Source: Mariniblastus fucicola (GTDB taxonomy: Bacteria > Planctomycetota > Planctomycetia > Pirellulales > Pirellulaceae). Taken from it: 64,000 bases of DNA. Positions 9,290 through 18,096 of this stretch are shown piece after piece. Positions within the stretch are counted from its first letter, which is position 1. Every line of letters starts with the position of its first letter. Both the position numbers and the translations under genes were made by a program. The stretch covers positions 4,402,001 through 4,466,000 of the forward strand of contig NZ_CP042912.1 of NCBI RefSeq assembly GCF_008087665.1, read 5' to 3'. Under the pieces are notes generated by a model that saw only the letters and a list, made by a program, of their open reading frames with translations, was not told the DNA's origin and made no database searches.

Positions 9290-9901
9290 ATGCCAGACTT
9301 AGACTTCGATTTTCTCCGATCATTTTTCAGCCTCGGGGCATCTGCCGCAGCCCTCGCGTCTTCGATCTATCTATGGTTGTCGCGGTTCAAAAAGGAACAG
9401 CCCAATCTCTCTATCGAACAGGTTTCTCCTTTGCTGGCGGAGTTCGTGTGGCCGCGCAACTTCGCTGAGCTCTATCAAGCCATCGTTCCGAACGAATCCG
9501 AAGGACTGGTTTGTCTGTGGACCAACGTCGCGGTGATCAACAACAGCACCATGCCCAACGCGGTGCTGCAGATCGATGCGTGGGTTAAGCTGGCCAACGG
9601 GAAGTGGCAACCAACGATCGTGGACTTGTGTGAGGAAGCGAAACTTCCGATCAATGTCGAGCCACATTCAACGTCAAGATTGTCGTTGCAACTGGCAACG
9701 AAACTGCCTTACGATAGCACCCGATCAAGCAATCAAGATCGAGTCGACCAGGCGATGGTTCAGCTTGCCGAAAATCGCGACGTGAAGATTCGGATTCGCG
9801 GCGTCAAGCAAAAGGCGTTTCAGGCAATCGTTGTTCAACCGCGCAACCTTGCCGAAACGAAATTTGGTTTGTCTGCAGATGCGAGCAGAAGAGCCGCCTA
9901 G
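9290..9901 (+). CDS. Hypothetical protein with one N-terminal membrane helix
   Basis: A 203-residue protein from the ATG at 9290. It begins MPDLDFDFLRSF, then a hydrophobic helix (SLGASAAALASSIYLWLS), then a soluble beta-rich domain of about 165 residues containing LLAEFVWPRNFAELYQAI and WTNVAVINNSTMPNAVLQID. I do not recognise the family. An open frame extends upstream to 9083 but that part is compositionally unlike a protein N-terminus. The flanking stretch 9902-10095 shows no gene. Confidence 0.5.
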   Translation: MPDLDFDFLRSFFSLGASAAALASSIYLWLSRFKKEQPNLSIEQVSPLLAEFVWPRNFAELYQAIVPNESEGLVCLWTNVAVINNSTMPNAVLQIDAWVKLANGKWQPTIVDLCEEAKLPINVEPHSTSRLSLQLATKLPYDSTRSSNQDRVDQAMVQLAENRDVKIRIRGVKQKAFQAIVVQPRNLAETKFGLSADASRRAA

Positions 9902-10095
9902 GCTCGCCGCAGCCGAACTTGGCCGCGATTCGGTTATCGGCTTCTTGGCGTCGGACTCTGGCAATCTTGTCCACGATTGTCTCGCGTTTCGCGAATATGC
10001 ATTGGCAGCTGGATTCTGCATCCACGGGGAAACGGATGGCTCTGAAAGTTAGTTGCTGTAGAATTGTGGTGTCCTGATCACCATTTGGTACCGCA

Positions 10096-11685
10096 ATGAT
10101 AAAACTCACTCTTACTGTCTTTCTGGCTTTCGCTTTCGCCCAATCCAACCTCCTGTCGGCTGCAGATCAGCCTACGGACGAGCGACCGCCAAACATTGTC
10201 GTCATCATGGCGGACGATTTGGGCTACGGAGACGTCTCGTGCTACGGAGCCACTGAGCTTTCAACGCCGAACATTGATCGACTGGCGGCAGAAGGCTTGC
10301 GTTTCACTCGCGGCTACTGCAGTGCTTCGACGTGCACGCCGACTCGCTATTCGTTCCTGACTGGACGCTACGCGTTTCGCAAAAAGAACACCGGTATCGC
10401 GCCACCGAACGGGCCAGCGATCATTCAGCCCGGCGTCGAAACGGTTCCTTCGATCCTGAAAAAAGCTGGCTACACGACGGCTGTGATTGGCAAATGGCAT
10501 TTGGGACTGGGCGAAATCGGCAAAGGCCCTGACTGGAACGGGGACTTGAAACCAGGCCCGCTGGAGATTGGTTTTGACAGTTGTTTTTTGCTCCCGACAA
10601 CCAATGATCGCGTGCCGCAGGTTTACGTAGAAGACCACAACGTGTTGAACCTCGATCCAGCCGATCCGCTGTGGGTGGGGAACAGGAAACCAGCCGAAGA
10701 TCACCCGACGGGCAAGACACATCGCGACACCCTGAAGATGGATTGGTCGCACGGTCACAATTCGACGATCCACAACGGCATCAGTCGCATCGGTTTCTAC
10801 ACCGGAGGCCACGCGGCGCGTTTTCGCGACGAAGATCTGGCGGACAAGTGGGTCGAGAAAACGGACACGTTCCTGGCTGCCAACAAAGAGAAACCGTTCT
10901 TTCTGTTTTTCTCCTCCCACGATTTGCACGTTCCGCGAATTCCGCATGAACGATTTCAAGGCAAAACTTCGCTGGGCTTTCGCGGCGATTCCATCGTGCA
11001 GCTTGACTGGTGCGTCGGCGAAGTTATGAAGTCGCTTGAGAAGAACGGTCTGACGGAAAACACGCTGATCATTTTCTGCAGCGACAATGGCCCCGTTATG
11101 GATGACGGTTACAAAGATGGCGCGATCGAAAAAGTTGGCAAACACAAAGCCGGCGGACCTTACTCGGGCGGCAAGTACAGCATCTACGAAGGTGGTTGCA
11201 GGACTCCGTTCATTACTCATTGGCCTGGAAAAATTGCTCCGGGAGTCAGCGACAAAATGGTCTGCACGATCGATATCGCCAGCAGCCTCGCGGCGTTAAC
11301 GGGTCAGACGCTCGCCGACGACGCTTGCATCGACAGCTTTAATGTCCTCGACGCAATGTTGGGTGAACCGGAAGCGACCGGACGACAAAGTTTGATTCTG
11401 CAGGACAACGGCAATAAAGGAAACTGGTCCTATATCAAGCTTGATGGCGACAAAGCCTGGAAGCTGCATCGCTACGATCAGCAAAAGGCATTCAACGTGG
11501 TCGTCGAACGTAGACTCGCGACGACGAAGAAAGATCTGTTGGAGCTTTACGAGATCAATTCGGATCCGCAAGAACAACGCAAAATCGCGATCACCTCGGC
11601 TAACCCAATCCCGATGGAGTTGGCTGGCGAACTTCAGGCGGCAATCGATGACGGCGATACAGGGCAGGGCACGCGTCCGCGTTAG
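10096..11685 (+). CDS. Exported sulfatase (formylglycine-dependent)
   Basis: A 529-residue type I sulfatase that hydrolyses sulfate esters, likely of algal polysaccharides in a marine planctomycete (inference). Residues 1-22 form a signal peptide. The metal-binding MADDLGYGDVSCYG follows at about 38-51. The sulfatase signature is CTPTRYSFLTGRY, with Cys80 as the residue converted to formylglycine; Thr replaces the common Ser of CxPSR but CxPxR is kept. GKWHLG and the SDNGP metal motif complete the active site. A separate maturase would be needed; none is in the window. It is followed by phosphatase genes on the same strand after about 200 non-coding bases. Confidence 0.94.
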   Translation: MIKLTLTVFLAFAFAQSNLLSAADQPTDERPPNIVVIMADDLGYGDVSCYGATELSTPNIDRLAAEGLRFTRGYCSASTCTPTRYSFLTGRYAFRKKNTGIAPPNGPAIIQPGVETVPSILKKAGYTTAVIGKWHLGLGEIGKGPDWNGDLKPGPLEIGFDSCFLLPTTNDRVPQVYVEDHNVLNLDPADPLWVGNRKPAEDHPTGKTHRDTLKMDWSHGHNSTIHNGISRIGFYTGGHAARFRDEDLADKWVEKTDTFLAANKEKPFFLFFSSHDLHVPRIPHERFQGKTSLGFRGDSIVQLDWCVGEVMKSLEKNGLTENTLIIFCSDNGPVMDDGYKDGAIEKVGKHKAGGPYSGGKYSIYEGGCRTPFITHWPGKIAPGVSDKMVCTIDIASSLAALTGQTLADDACIDSFNVLDAMLGEPEATGRQSLILQDNGNKGNWSYIKLDGDKAWKLHRYDQQKAFNVVVERRLATTKKDLLELYEINSDPQEQRKIAITSANPIPMELAGELQAAIDDGDTGQGTRPR

Positions 11686-11888
11686 CCTTCAACATTCAGC
11701 TTTCCGGCCTTCGCCTCACATGAAGTTTTCTTGAATATGCCGCGACAAAACGGCGAAGTCGCCGCAAAACCACGGCATAGCGGCTCCAACGAGAATCGAA
11801 TGTGAGCTTGCGCGTTTTCGAGTGGATTGATTCCAAACGAAGTCAAAGTAAAACATGGCTTCGTTTCGCGGATCACCACACATCGAAA

Positions 11889-13688
11889 ATGACGTTTGGA
11901 ATTTTAATGAGGTTCGTTCTTGTAATCGGATTCTTCTGCGTTTTGTTGTCGCCGCTGTGCAAAGCGCAATCAACGCCAGGAGTCGTCGAACGTGGTCACG
12001 CTCACAATGACTATCGTCACGACAGGCCGTTTTGGGATGCCTACGATCACGGATTCTGTTCTATCGAAGTCGATATCTATCGTTCCAACGACAAGCTACT
12101 TGTCGCGCACGACGTTGCGGAACTTCTGCAGCATCCGGGAACGCTTCAGGAACTGTATCTTGACCCGTTGCGGGAAGTCGTCGGTAAAAATGGCGGTCGC
12201 GTCTATCCGAACGGACCCGAAACAATCACCTTGCTGATCGACATCAAGAATGACGGCCGCGACGTTTTCCCGTTGTTGAAAGAGACCCTGGCTCAATACA
12301 AAGACATGCTGTGTTGTGTCGAAAATGACGCCTATCAAAAACGAGCCGTTCAGGTTGTGATCTCAGGCGATCGCCCCAAGGAACTGATTGGAAACGATCC
12401 TGATCGGCTGATGTCCATTGACGGACGCATGTCTGACCTGGAGTCTGAATTATCTCCGGAACTCATGCCGCTGATCAGCGATCGCTGGAGCAGCCATTTC
12501 AAATGGCGAGGTGAAGGCGAGATGCCCGATTCGGAGCGACAGAAACTACAGGACTTCGTTGCGACAGCACACGCTTCGGGCCGCAAAGTTCGTCTTTGGG
12601 CGACGCCGGAGTCGACCGCGGTTTGGAGCGAACTTTTGGCGGCCGATGTCGACATGATCAACACCGATCAACTTGAGAACCTCAAAACTTTCCTCGCCAA
12701 CGCGGCGAACTCAACCGCCGAAACTGAAATTCCGGACACGGTGACTCGCATCGGCATGATCGGTTGCCATCGCCAGGACCGTCCTGCGCCGGCGTTCAAT
12801 CGCTACTACGAATCCTCTCCCGACGTGATGGTCTGGATGGGAGACAACGTGTATGCCGACACGAAAAACGACATCACCTTCATTGAAAAATGCTACCAGC
12901 GAATGGCGTCACAGGTTGCCTTTGAAAAACTCCGCGAGTCGATCCCGTTCGTTGTTACCTGGGATGACCATGACTATGGACTCAACAACGCAGGAAAGAA
13001 TTATCCGCTGAAGGACGAAAGCCGAAAGCTGTTCCGCAAGTTCTGGGAGATGGAAGAGTTCATCCCCGAAGATCGTGACGGCATTTATCACGCTCGCTAT
13101 TTCGGATCCGGCGAAACGCGCCTGCAAATGATCATGCTGGATACGAGATACAATCGCGACGACGAAGGCGATGCCAGCGATACGCTCGGCGAAAACCAGT
13201 GGACATGGCTTGAATCCGAGCTCAGGAAACCGGCGAAAATCAGGCTGATCGCATCGGGATACCAGGTTTTACTGGACCGGGATCAGAAATTTGAAACGTG
13301 GTCAAAGTTTCCGGCGGCGAAGAAACGGCTCTTCGACTTGATTCAAATGTGCGAAGCCGAAGGAGTCATCTTTCTCGCAGGCGATCAACACTACGGCGAA
13401 GTCAGCCGTCTGCCGAAAGCACTTGGTTACGACGCCGTTGAGTTCATGTTCGCTGGCATCAATCAGGAAGAGCAACATGTTTTCAATTCGCATCGCGTTT
13501 CGCCGGTCGCTCACGCGTTGAACTCCTATCCGTTGATCGACATTCAATGGCAGCCAAGCGAAATCGATCCGCCGCATGTGATGCTGCGTTGCTACGACGC
13601 CGACACGAACAAGCTGGCACTTTCCTATCGAGTCAACTTTAGCGAGCTGCAGCGGGTGCAGCAGCGGAAACCAGTTGGCAAAAAATAA
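11889..13688 (+). CDS. Fusion: PI-PLC/GDPD-like phosphodiesterase plus PhoD-like phosphatase
   Basis: A 599-residue exported protein from ATG 11889 (the frame is open to GTG 11802). Residues 1-26 are a signal peptide. Residues 30-270 are a PI-PLC-like TIM-barrel phosphodiesterase: HAHNDYRHDRPFWDAY at 37-52, SIEVDIY, LLVAHD and LLIDIKND. Residues 285-580 are an alkaline phosphatase D/metallophosphatase domain with MGDNVYAD (317-324), VVTWDDHDYG, LDTRYNRD and LAGDQHYGE. Two hydrolase modules in one chain could strip headgroups from lipids or diesters and then release phosphate (inference). The PhoX gene follows after 35 bases, so they probably share a transcript. I saw no clear Pho box. Confidence 0.88.
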   Translation: MTFGILMRFVLVIGFFCVLLSPLCKAQSTPGVVERGHAHNDYRHDRPFWDAYDHGFCSIEVDIYRSNDKLLVAHDVAELLQHPGTLQELYLDPLREVVGKNGGRVYPNGPETITLLIDIKNDGRDVFPLLKETLAQYKDMLCCVENDAYQKRAVQVVISGDRPKELIGNDPDRLMSIDGRMSDLESELSPELMPLISDRWSSHFKWRGEGEMPDSERQKLQDFVATAHASGRKVRLWATPESTAVWSELLAADVDMINTDQLENLKTFLANAANSTAETEIPDTVTRIGMIGCHRQDRPAPAFNRYYESSPDVMVWMGDNVYADTKNDITFIEKCYQRMASQVAFEKLRESIPFVVTWDDHDYGLNNAGKNYPLKDESRKLFRKFWEMEEFIPEDRDGIYHARYFGSGETRLQMIMLDTRYNRDDEGDASDTLGENQWTWLESELRKPAKIRLIASGYQVLLDRDQKFETWSKFPAAKKRLFDLIQMCEAEGVIFLAGDQHYGEVSRLPKALGYDAVEFMFAGINQEEQHVFNSHRVSPVAHALNSYPLIDIQWQPSEIDPPHVMLRCYDADTNKLALSYRVNFSELQRVQQRKPVGKK

Positions 13689-13723
13689 CTGCAAGAACAA
13701 TTCTGTACAAACAGGAACATGTC

Positions 13724-15121
13724 ATGAGATCACGTCGCGAGTTTTTGAGTGAGTCCTTCTCGTCGGTCACCGGGTTCGGTGTAGCGACTGCATTGACGTC
13801 GCTGGGCGGTCGACTCGCGCTCGGCGAAACAGCCAAACCTGGAACTGAGCTGATTCCCTGCAAAGACGATACGACAGGGATTCCGCTGATCCGACTTCCC
13901 GAAGGGTTTCGCTACGTGACGACCGGGTGGACGGGCGACCCGATGAGCGACGGTTTGAAAACGCCATCAGACCATGATGGTATGGGAGTTGTCTCAGAAG
14001 AGAACGGCATCGTGACGTTGGTTCGCAACCATGAAGTCAGCAAGGACGGCGACGCGTGGGCGGTGAAGAATGGCGAACCGTTTGATGCACGTGCGCTCGG
14101 TGGTTGCACAACGTTGAAGTTCGATTCGAAACAGGGCAAGTGGCTTGAGAGTTTCGCGTCGATCTCTGGTACCAGCCGAAACTGTGCCGGCGGCGTCACG
14201 CCCTGGGGCACTTGGCTAACGGCCGAAGAAACGGTCCTCGGCATCAACGATAAAGATCACTACAAGAAAAACGTCAAACGATCGTTTCAGAAAGATCACG
14301 GCTGGGTTTTCGAAGTCGATCCGGCGGGCGTCAAGAAACCTGTGCCACTGAAAGACATGGGTAGATTTGTGCACGAAGCCGTTGCGATCGATCGTAAAAC
14401 GGGGATTGTGTACGAGACCGAAGACCGCGGAACCTCCGGTTTTTACCGCTTTATTCCGAATGAAAATGGAAACCTGGCTGCGGGAGGCAAACTCCAGATC
14501 GCCGAAGTCGTCGGACAGGATGACTTGAGGGGCAGCGTGGAGAAACAAGCCACGTTTGATGTCCGCTGGCACACGATTCCCGATCCAACGGTGGCTCACA
14601 CGCCCGGCAAAGACAAACCGGACGAGCTTGGCGTATTCAGTCAGGGCAAGAAGCTTGGCGGAACAACGTTCTCTCGTTTAGAAGGTTGTTGGAGCGGAAA
14701 CGGAATGATCTACTTCGACGCAACGAGCGGCGGCATTGCCAAAGCCGGTCAGATTTGGCAGTACGATCCGCAGGCTGAAAAACTGACGATGCTATTCGAA
14801 AGCCCGGGCAAGGAAACGCTCAACATGCCTGACAATCTGTGCGTCAACCCGCACGGCGGTCTGGCACTTTGCGAAGACGGCGACTATGGAGACAGCAAGT
14901 ATCCTCAGCGGATCCATCTTCTTTCGCAGGATGGCAAGCTGACGCCGTTCGCGCTCAATGATATTGAGCTCGAAGGCCAAAAAGGATTCACCGGAGACTA
15001 TCGCGGCAAGGAATGGGCGGGCGTCACATTCAGTCCTGACGGACAATGGATGTTCGCGAATTTGCAGACTCCCGGGATCACACTGGCCATCACCGGGCCG
15101 TGGGAATCGGTCACGGGATAA
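13724..15121 (+). CDS. PhoX family protein (DUF839), Tat-exported
   Basis: A 465-residue protein. It begins with a twin-arginine motif, RSRREFLSESF, then a hydrophobic h-region and a LALGETA-type cleavage site, so it is exported folded. The body is a beta-propeller of the PhoX type: DHDGMGV, LVRNHEVS, NCAGGVTPWGTWLTAEE, and VHEAVAIDRKTGIVYETEDR. PhoX enzymes are Ca/Fe alkaline phosphatases that release phosphate from organophosphates; many DUF839 relatives are untested. Close spacing to the PhoD fusion supports a common role in phosphorus scavenging. It is convergent with the LuxR-type gene. Confidence 0.88.
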   Translation: MRSRREFLSESFSSVTGFGVATALTSLGGRLALGETAKPGTELIPCKDDTTGIPLIRLPEGFRYVTTGWTGDPMSDGLKTPSDHDGMGVVSEENGIVTLVRNHEVSKDGDAWAVKNGEPFDARALGGCTTLKFDSKQGKWLESFASISGTSRNCAGGVTPWGTWLTAEETVLGINDKDHYKKNVKRSFQKDHGWVFEVDPAGVKKPVPLKDMGRFVHEAVAIDRKTGIVYETEDRGTSGFYRFIPNENGNLAAGGKLQIAEVVGQDDLRGSVEKQATFDVRWHTIPDPTVAHTPGKDKPDELGVFSQGKKLGGTTFSRLEGCWSGNGMIYFDATSGGIAKAGQIWQYDPQAEKLTMLFESPGKETLNMPDNLCVNPHGGLALCEDGDYGDSKYPQRIHLLSQDGKLTPFALNDIELEGQKGFTGDYRGKEWAGVTFSPDGQWMFANLQTPGITLAITGPWESVTG

Positions 15122-15130
15122 TCGTTCAAC

Positions 15131-15165
15131 CATCGCAAAGTTGGTGACAAACTATTGCGATGTTT
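15131..15165. terminator. Probable bidirectional terminator hairpin
   Basis: CATCGCAAAGTT and AACTATTGCGATG form a long stem with one bulge, followed by TTTAG. It sits ten bases past the PhoX stop, between convergent genes. Confidence 0.6.
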
Positions 15166-15190
15166 AGTAGGCAGCGCAATATGCGTTGCC

Positions 15191-15229
15191 AGCAGGATGT
15201 GCGGAGCGTTAGCAGATGTGCGGAGCGTT
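15191..15229. repeat. Short tandem repeat, two units
   Basis: The unit agcag(g)atgtgcggagcgtt occurs twice head to tail (15191-15210 and 15211-15229), differing by a single base insertion. It lies between convergent genes. Confidence 0.7.
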
Positions 15230-15244
15230 CGAGCCCAGCCGAGT

Positions 15245-15631
15245 TCAGTTGCGGTCTTCAGTCGGCGACGGTTCGCCGAGACGTTCCGTATCCTGCTCGC
15301 CGGGCTCGTCGATTCGGTCTCGCATTTCAATAATGCGCAAAACGACGCCGACGCGATTTGAGACGTCAAGCTTTTCGTGGATATGTTCCATGTAGTGACG
15401 AACGGTTCGCGGTTTGATGCCAAGCTCTTCCGCAACCTGGTTTCTTGTCATGCCCTCAAACAGCCTTTGGCAGACTTGCCGTTCGCGATTGGTCAGTCGA
15501 AATTTTTCAGAGGTAATCGTCCACTGCTTCTGAGTCAGCATCTCACTGCCAGGCACCGAAAAATCTGCTATTGAATCTGCAACTAGTTTAAGATGCCCTG
15601 CGTGGCTTTTGCCCATCATGGAGTCGCTCAT
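15245..15631 (-). CDS. LuxR/GerE-type DNA-binding regulator without receiver domain
   Basis: A 128-residue protein. Residues 46-100 form a GerE helix-turn-helix: LTNRERQVCQRLFEGMTRNQ, then VAEELGIKPRTVRHYMEHIH and EKLDVSNRVGVV. The first 45 residues are not a response-regulator receiver and have no known sensor motif. The last 28 residues are acidic and polar. It probably acts as a stand-alone transcription factor; possible targets are the divergent XRE-type gene or the adjacent phosphatase genes, but no operator is visible. The start is an ATG at 15631, with in-frame ATGs five and six codons later as alternatives. Confidence 0.85.
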   Translation of the reverse strand: MSDSMMGKSHAGHLKLVADSIADFSVPGSEMLTQKQWTITSEKFRLTNRERQVCQRLFEGMTRNQVAEELGIKPRTVRHYMEHIHEKLDVSNRVGVVLRIIEMRDRIDEPGEQDTERLGEPSPTEDRN

Positions 15632-15808
15632 CGATGCCTCATATCCTGATATCGGTCAAAGAAATATTGGTTTCGTCCGTGAACGCATACAGCCATCGAA
15701 ACAAACCCTTTGATTCGAGTTCCTGGCCGTTGAAAGCGCTTTCTTAACAGGTTATTTTCTGCTCCAATTCAGAACAGGAACGGAACCGGCAATCTGAGGG
15801 CAATCCAC

Positions 15809-16486
15809 ATGCGACCGACGACTTCTCGCGGACTGAACGTAAATTCACACAAACTTAAAGAAGCAAGGAAATCGCTTGGATTGACTCAGGAGGAGTTGGC
15901 CCAAAAAGCGGAGCTGAGCGTGCGATACATTCGTAGTATCGAAGGCGGGCGTGCGTCCCCTTCGGGGCGAGTCCTCAACGAGATGGTTTCAGTATTTCAG
16001 CGGCTTGGCGAAGCCTGTGAGACCAAAGATTTTCTTGAACAGAAAACTGGCTCAAGGCTGCTCGAATACGCCAAGGATTTCATTTTCGGCCTCTACATTC
16101 ATGAAGTGGACGTCATCAAAAATTGCCGTCATTTCCTGGACGACGACGTCACCTTCCATTTCTCTGGCGAACCCGAAAAGATCCCTTTTGCTGGCAGCTA
16201 TCGCGGTATCGATCAGGTTCAAAATGCCCTGAACATTTTCTTTTCGATTCTTCAGCCTCCCGAAAACCACGATCCCAAGAATCATTACGAGTTCGTGCTC
16301 GCAGAGGACCAGGTCATCGTTTGGGGCGAAAGCTGGCTGCATCCGCACAACGCACCGATGACCGATCCGATCCCTGTGACGGTGTCGATGAAATTTGAGA
16401 ACGACTTACTGACCGTGTTCGATGACCGATTCGACACCGCTGCGGCAGCCGAAGTCATCAACAGCTTTCGAAATCCAACGAACTAG
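15809..16486 (+). CDS. XRE-family regulator fused to an NTF2/SnoaL-like domain
   Basis: A 225-residue protein. Residues 13-70 are a classic XRE helix-turn-helix: LKEARKSLGLTQEELAQKAE then LSVRYIRSIEGGRASPSGRV. Residues 85-220 look like a SnoaL/NTF2-like cone: YIHEVDVIKNCRHFLDDDVT, FAGSYRGIDQVQNALNIFF, and VIVWGESWL near the end. NTF2-like domains usually bind small hydrophobic ligands, so this may be a one-component sensor (inference). It is divergent from the LuxR-type regulator; the 177 bases between them should hold both promoters. Confidence 0.82.
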   Translation: MRPTTSRGLNVNSHKLKEARKSLGLTQEELAQKAELSVRYIRSIEGGRASPSGRVLNEMVSVFQRLGEACETKDFLEQKTGSRLLEYAKDFIFGLYIHEVDVIKNCRHFLDDDVTFHFSGEPEKIPFAGSYRGIDQVQNALNIFFSILQPPENHDPKNHYEFVLAEDQVIVWGESWLHPHNAPMTDPIPVTVSMKFENDLLTVFDDRFDTAAAAEVINSFRNPTN

Positions 16487-16515
16487 GCCTTCAATTTTGA
16501 AGGCGGAAGTTTTTC
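16487..16515 (+). terminator. Probable terminator after XRE-type regulator
   Basis: GCCTTC-aatttt-GAAGGC immediately follows the stop codon, with five T at 16511-16514 after a short spacer. The stem is short and its distance to the T run is a little long. Confidence 0.5.
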
Positions 16516-16530
16516 AATGCCTGCTCCAGG

Positions 16531-18012
16531 CTATTGCAGCAGATCGTCCACGATCACCGGCGTGTTGGCCGGCCCGATAAGGCGTGAGTTCAAGCCCTGG
16601 TAGGGAAAGCTGAGCTTGTAAGGGTTGAGCCCCATCGCGTGCAGCAACGTCGCCTGCAAGTCCTTGATGTCGACGGCTTTCTCGGCAACGCCGAAACCGA
16701 GGTCGTCGGATTTTCCATAAGTCATCCCGCCTTTGAATCCACCGCCGGCAACCCACATGCTGAAACAGTCTGGATGATGGTCGCGGCCAAGATAGTCATG
16801 CGTGCCGTTGCGGGCTTCGATCATTGGCGTCCGCCCAAACTCGCCACCCCAAATGACTAACGTGTCTTCGAGCATGCCGCGCTGTTTCAGATCAGACAGC
16901 AACGCAGCAATCGGCCTGTCGGATTCGGCACATTTCTTGACAAACTGCGTCTTCATGTCGTCGCTTTTCCCGGTGCCGTGGATGTCCCATCCCCAGTCAA
17001 ACAACTGCACGAATCGTACTCCCTGCTCGACCAATCGGCGGGCCAGCAAACAGTTGTTGGCAAAAGAACTGGCTCCCGGAACAGCGCCGTAGGACTCCAG
17101 CGTCTGCCTGGATTCCCGAGAGATGTCCATGACTTCCGGAACAGCGGTCTGCATCCGAAACGCAAGCTCATACTGCTCGATGCGCGTCTTCGTTTCGGGA
17201 TTTCGAAACTGTTGGAACGACAACTCGTTCAGCTGATTGAGCGCGTCCAGGCTTTTGCGGCGCAGATCCCGAGACATTCCTTCGGGGTTGCTGACGTAGA
17301 GAATCGGATCGCCGCCGTTGCGACACTGAACTCCCTGAAAAACGCCTGGCAGATAACCGTTGCCCCAGATACTTTTGCCGCTCGACGGAAGTTTGCCGCC
17401 AGAAACCATGACCATGAATCCGGGGAGGTTTTCGTTTTCGCTACCCAGCCCGTAGGTGGCCCAGGATCCAAACGATGCACCGCCGAACTGGGGCGAACCA
17501 GTGTGCAGCGCCAGTTGAGCCGGAGCGTGATTGAACTGGTCGGTTCGCATGGAATTGATGACACAAAGATCGTCAGCAAGTCCGCCGACCAGTGGCATTT
17601 TCTCGCCCATCATGCGTCCACATTTGCCAAACTTTTTGAACCCAAACACGGGCCCCATCAGTTTTGGTTTGCCTTTAATAAAAGCAAACTCTTTGCCTTC
17701 GATCAGTTCGTCCGGGCACTCTTTGAGGTGATGCTTTTCCAGCTCCGGTTTGTAGTCCAGCAATTCCTGCTGCGGTGGCGAACCGGCCATGTGCAAGTAG
17801 ATCACATGCTTGGCTGGTTTGCGATAGTCCGACAGAAATCCAGCCGACGAATCCGTCTTGCTCTCGCTCGATCCCGCACTTGCAGTTCCGGCCAGCAACT
17901 GCGAAAGCGCGGCCGCGCCCAGTCCGACGCCGCAGTTATTGAGGAAGTGACGCCGAGTGCGCATTTTCAGGTGAGCGTTGGCAAATTCCTGTTCGGGTGT
18001 CAGGTTCTTCAT
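16531..18012 (-). CDS. DUF1501 family protein, Tat-exported
   Basis: A 493-residue protein of the alkaline-phosphatase-superfamily-like DUF1501 group that is hugely expanded in planctomycetes. The N-terminus has a twin-arginine signal, RTRRHFLNNCGVGLGAAALS, preceded by a 17-residue extension. Typical internal blocks are GSPPQQELLDYKPELEK, FGSWATYGLG, FVQLFDWGWDIHG, WGGEFGRTP and GRDHHPDCFSMW; the His- and Asp-rich ones could bind metal. The biochemical role is unknown. It is 84 bases downstream of the DUF1549/DUF1553 gene, its usual partner, and almost surely co-transcribed. Confidence 0.93.
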   Translation of the reverse strand: MKNLTPEQEFANAHLKMRTRRHFLNNCGVGLGAAALSQLLAGTASAGSSESKTDSSAGFLSDYRKPAKHVIYLHMAGSPPQQELLDYKPELEKHHLKECPDELIEGKEFAFIKGKPKLMGPVFGFKKFGKCGRMMGEKMPLVGGLADDLCVINSMRTDQFNHAPAQLALHTGSPQFGGASFGSWATYGLGSENENLPGFMVMVSGGKLPSSGKSIWGNGYLPGVFQGVQCRNGGDPILYVSNPEGMSRDLRRKSLDALNQLNELSFQQFRNPETKTRIEQYELAFRMQTAVPEVMDISRESRQTLESYGAVPGASSFANNCLLARRLVEQGVRFVQLFDWGWDIHGTGKSDDMKTQFVKKCAESDRPIAALLSDLKQRGMLEDTLVIWGGEFGRTPMIEARNGTHDYLGRDHHPDCFSMWVAGGGFKGGMTYGKSDDLGFGVAEKAVDIKDLQATLLHAMGLNPYKLSFPYQGLNSRLIGPANTPVIVDDLLQ

Positions 18013-18096
18013 GGTTGTCTCGACAGTTTAAATACTTGATCGATGTGTTTCGACGTTGCGTGAACGGTGGTTCGTCAAACTTGAAATGTTGGGGCA

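Noticed and set aside
10261-11220. 319-codon minus-strand frame opposite the sulfatase
   Set aside because: Antisense shadow; the sulfatase motifs are on the plus strand.
16978-18039. 353-codon plus-strand frame opposite the DUF1501 gene
   Set aside because: Antisense shadow of a well-supported gene.
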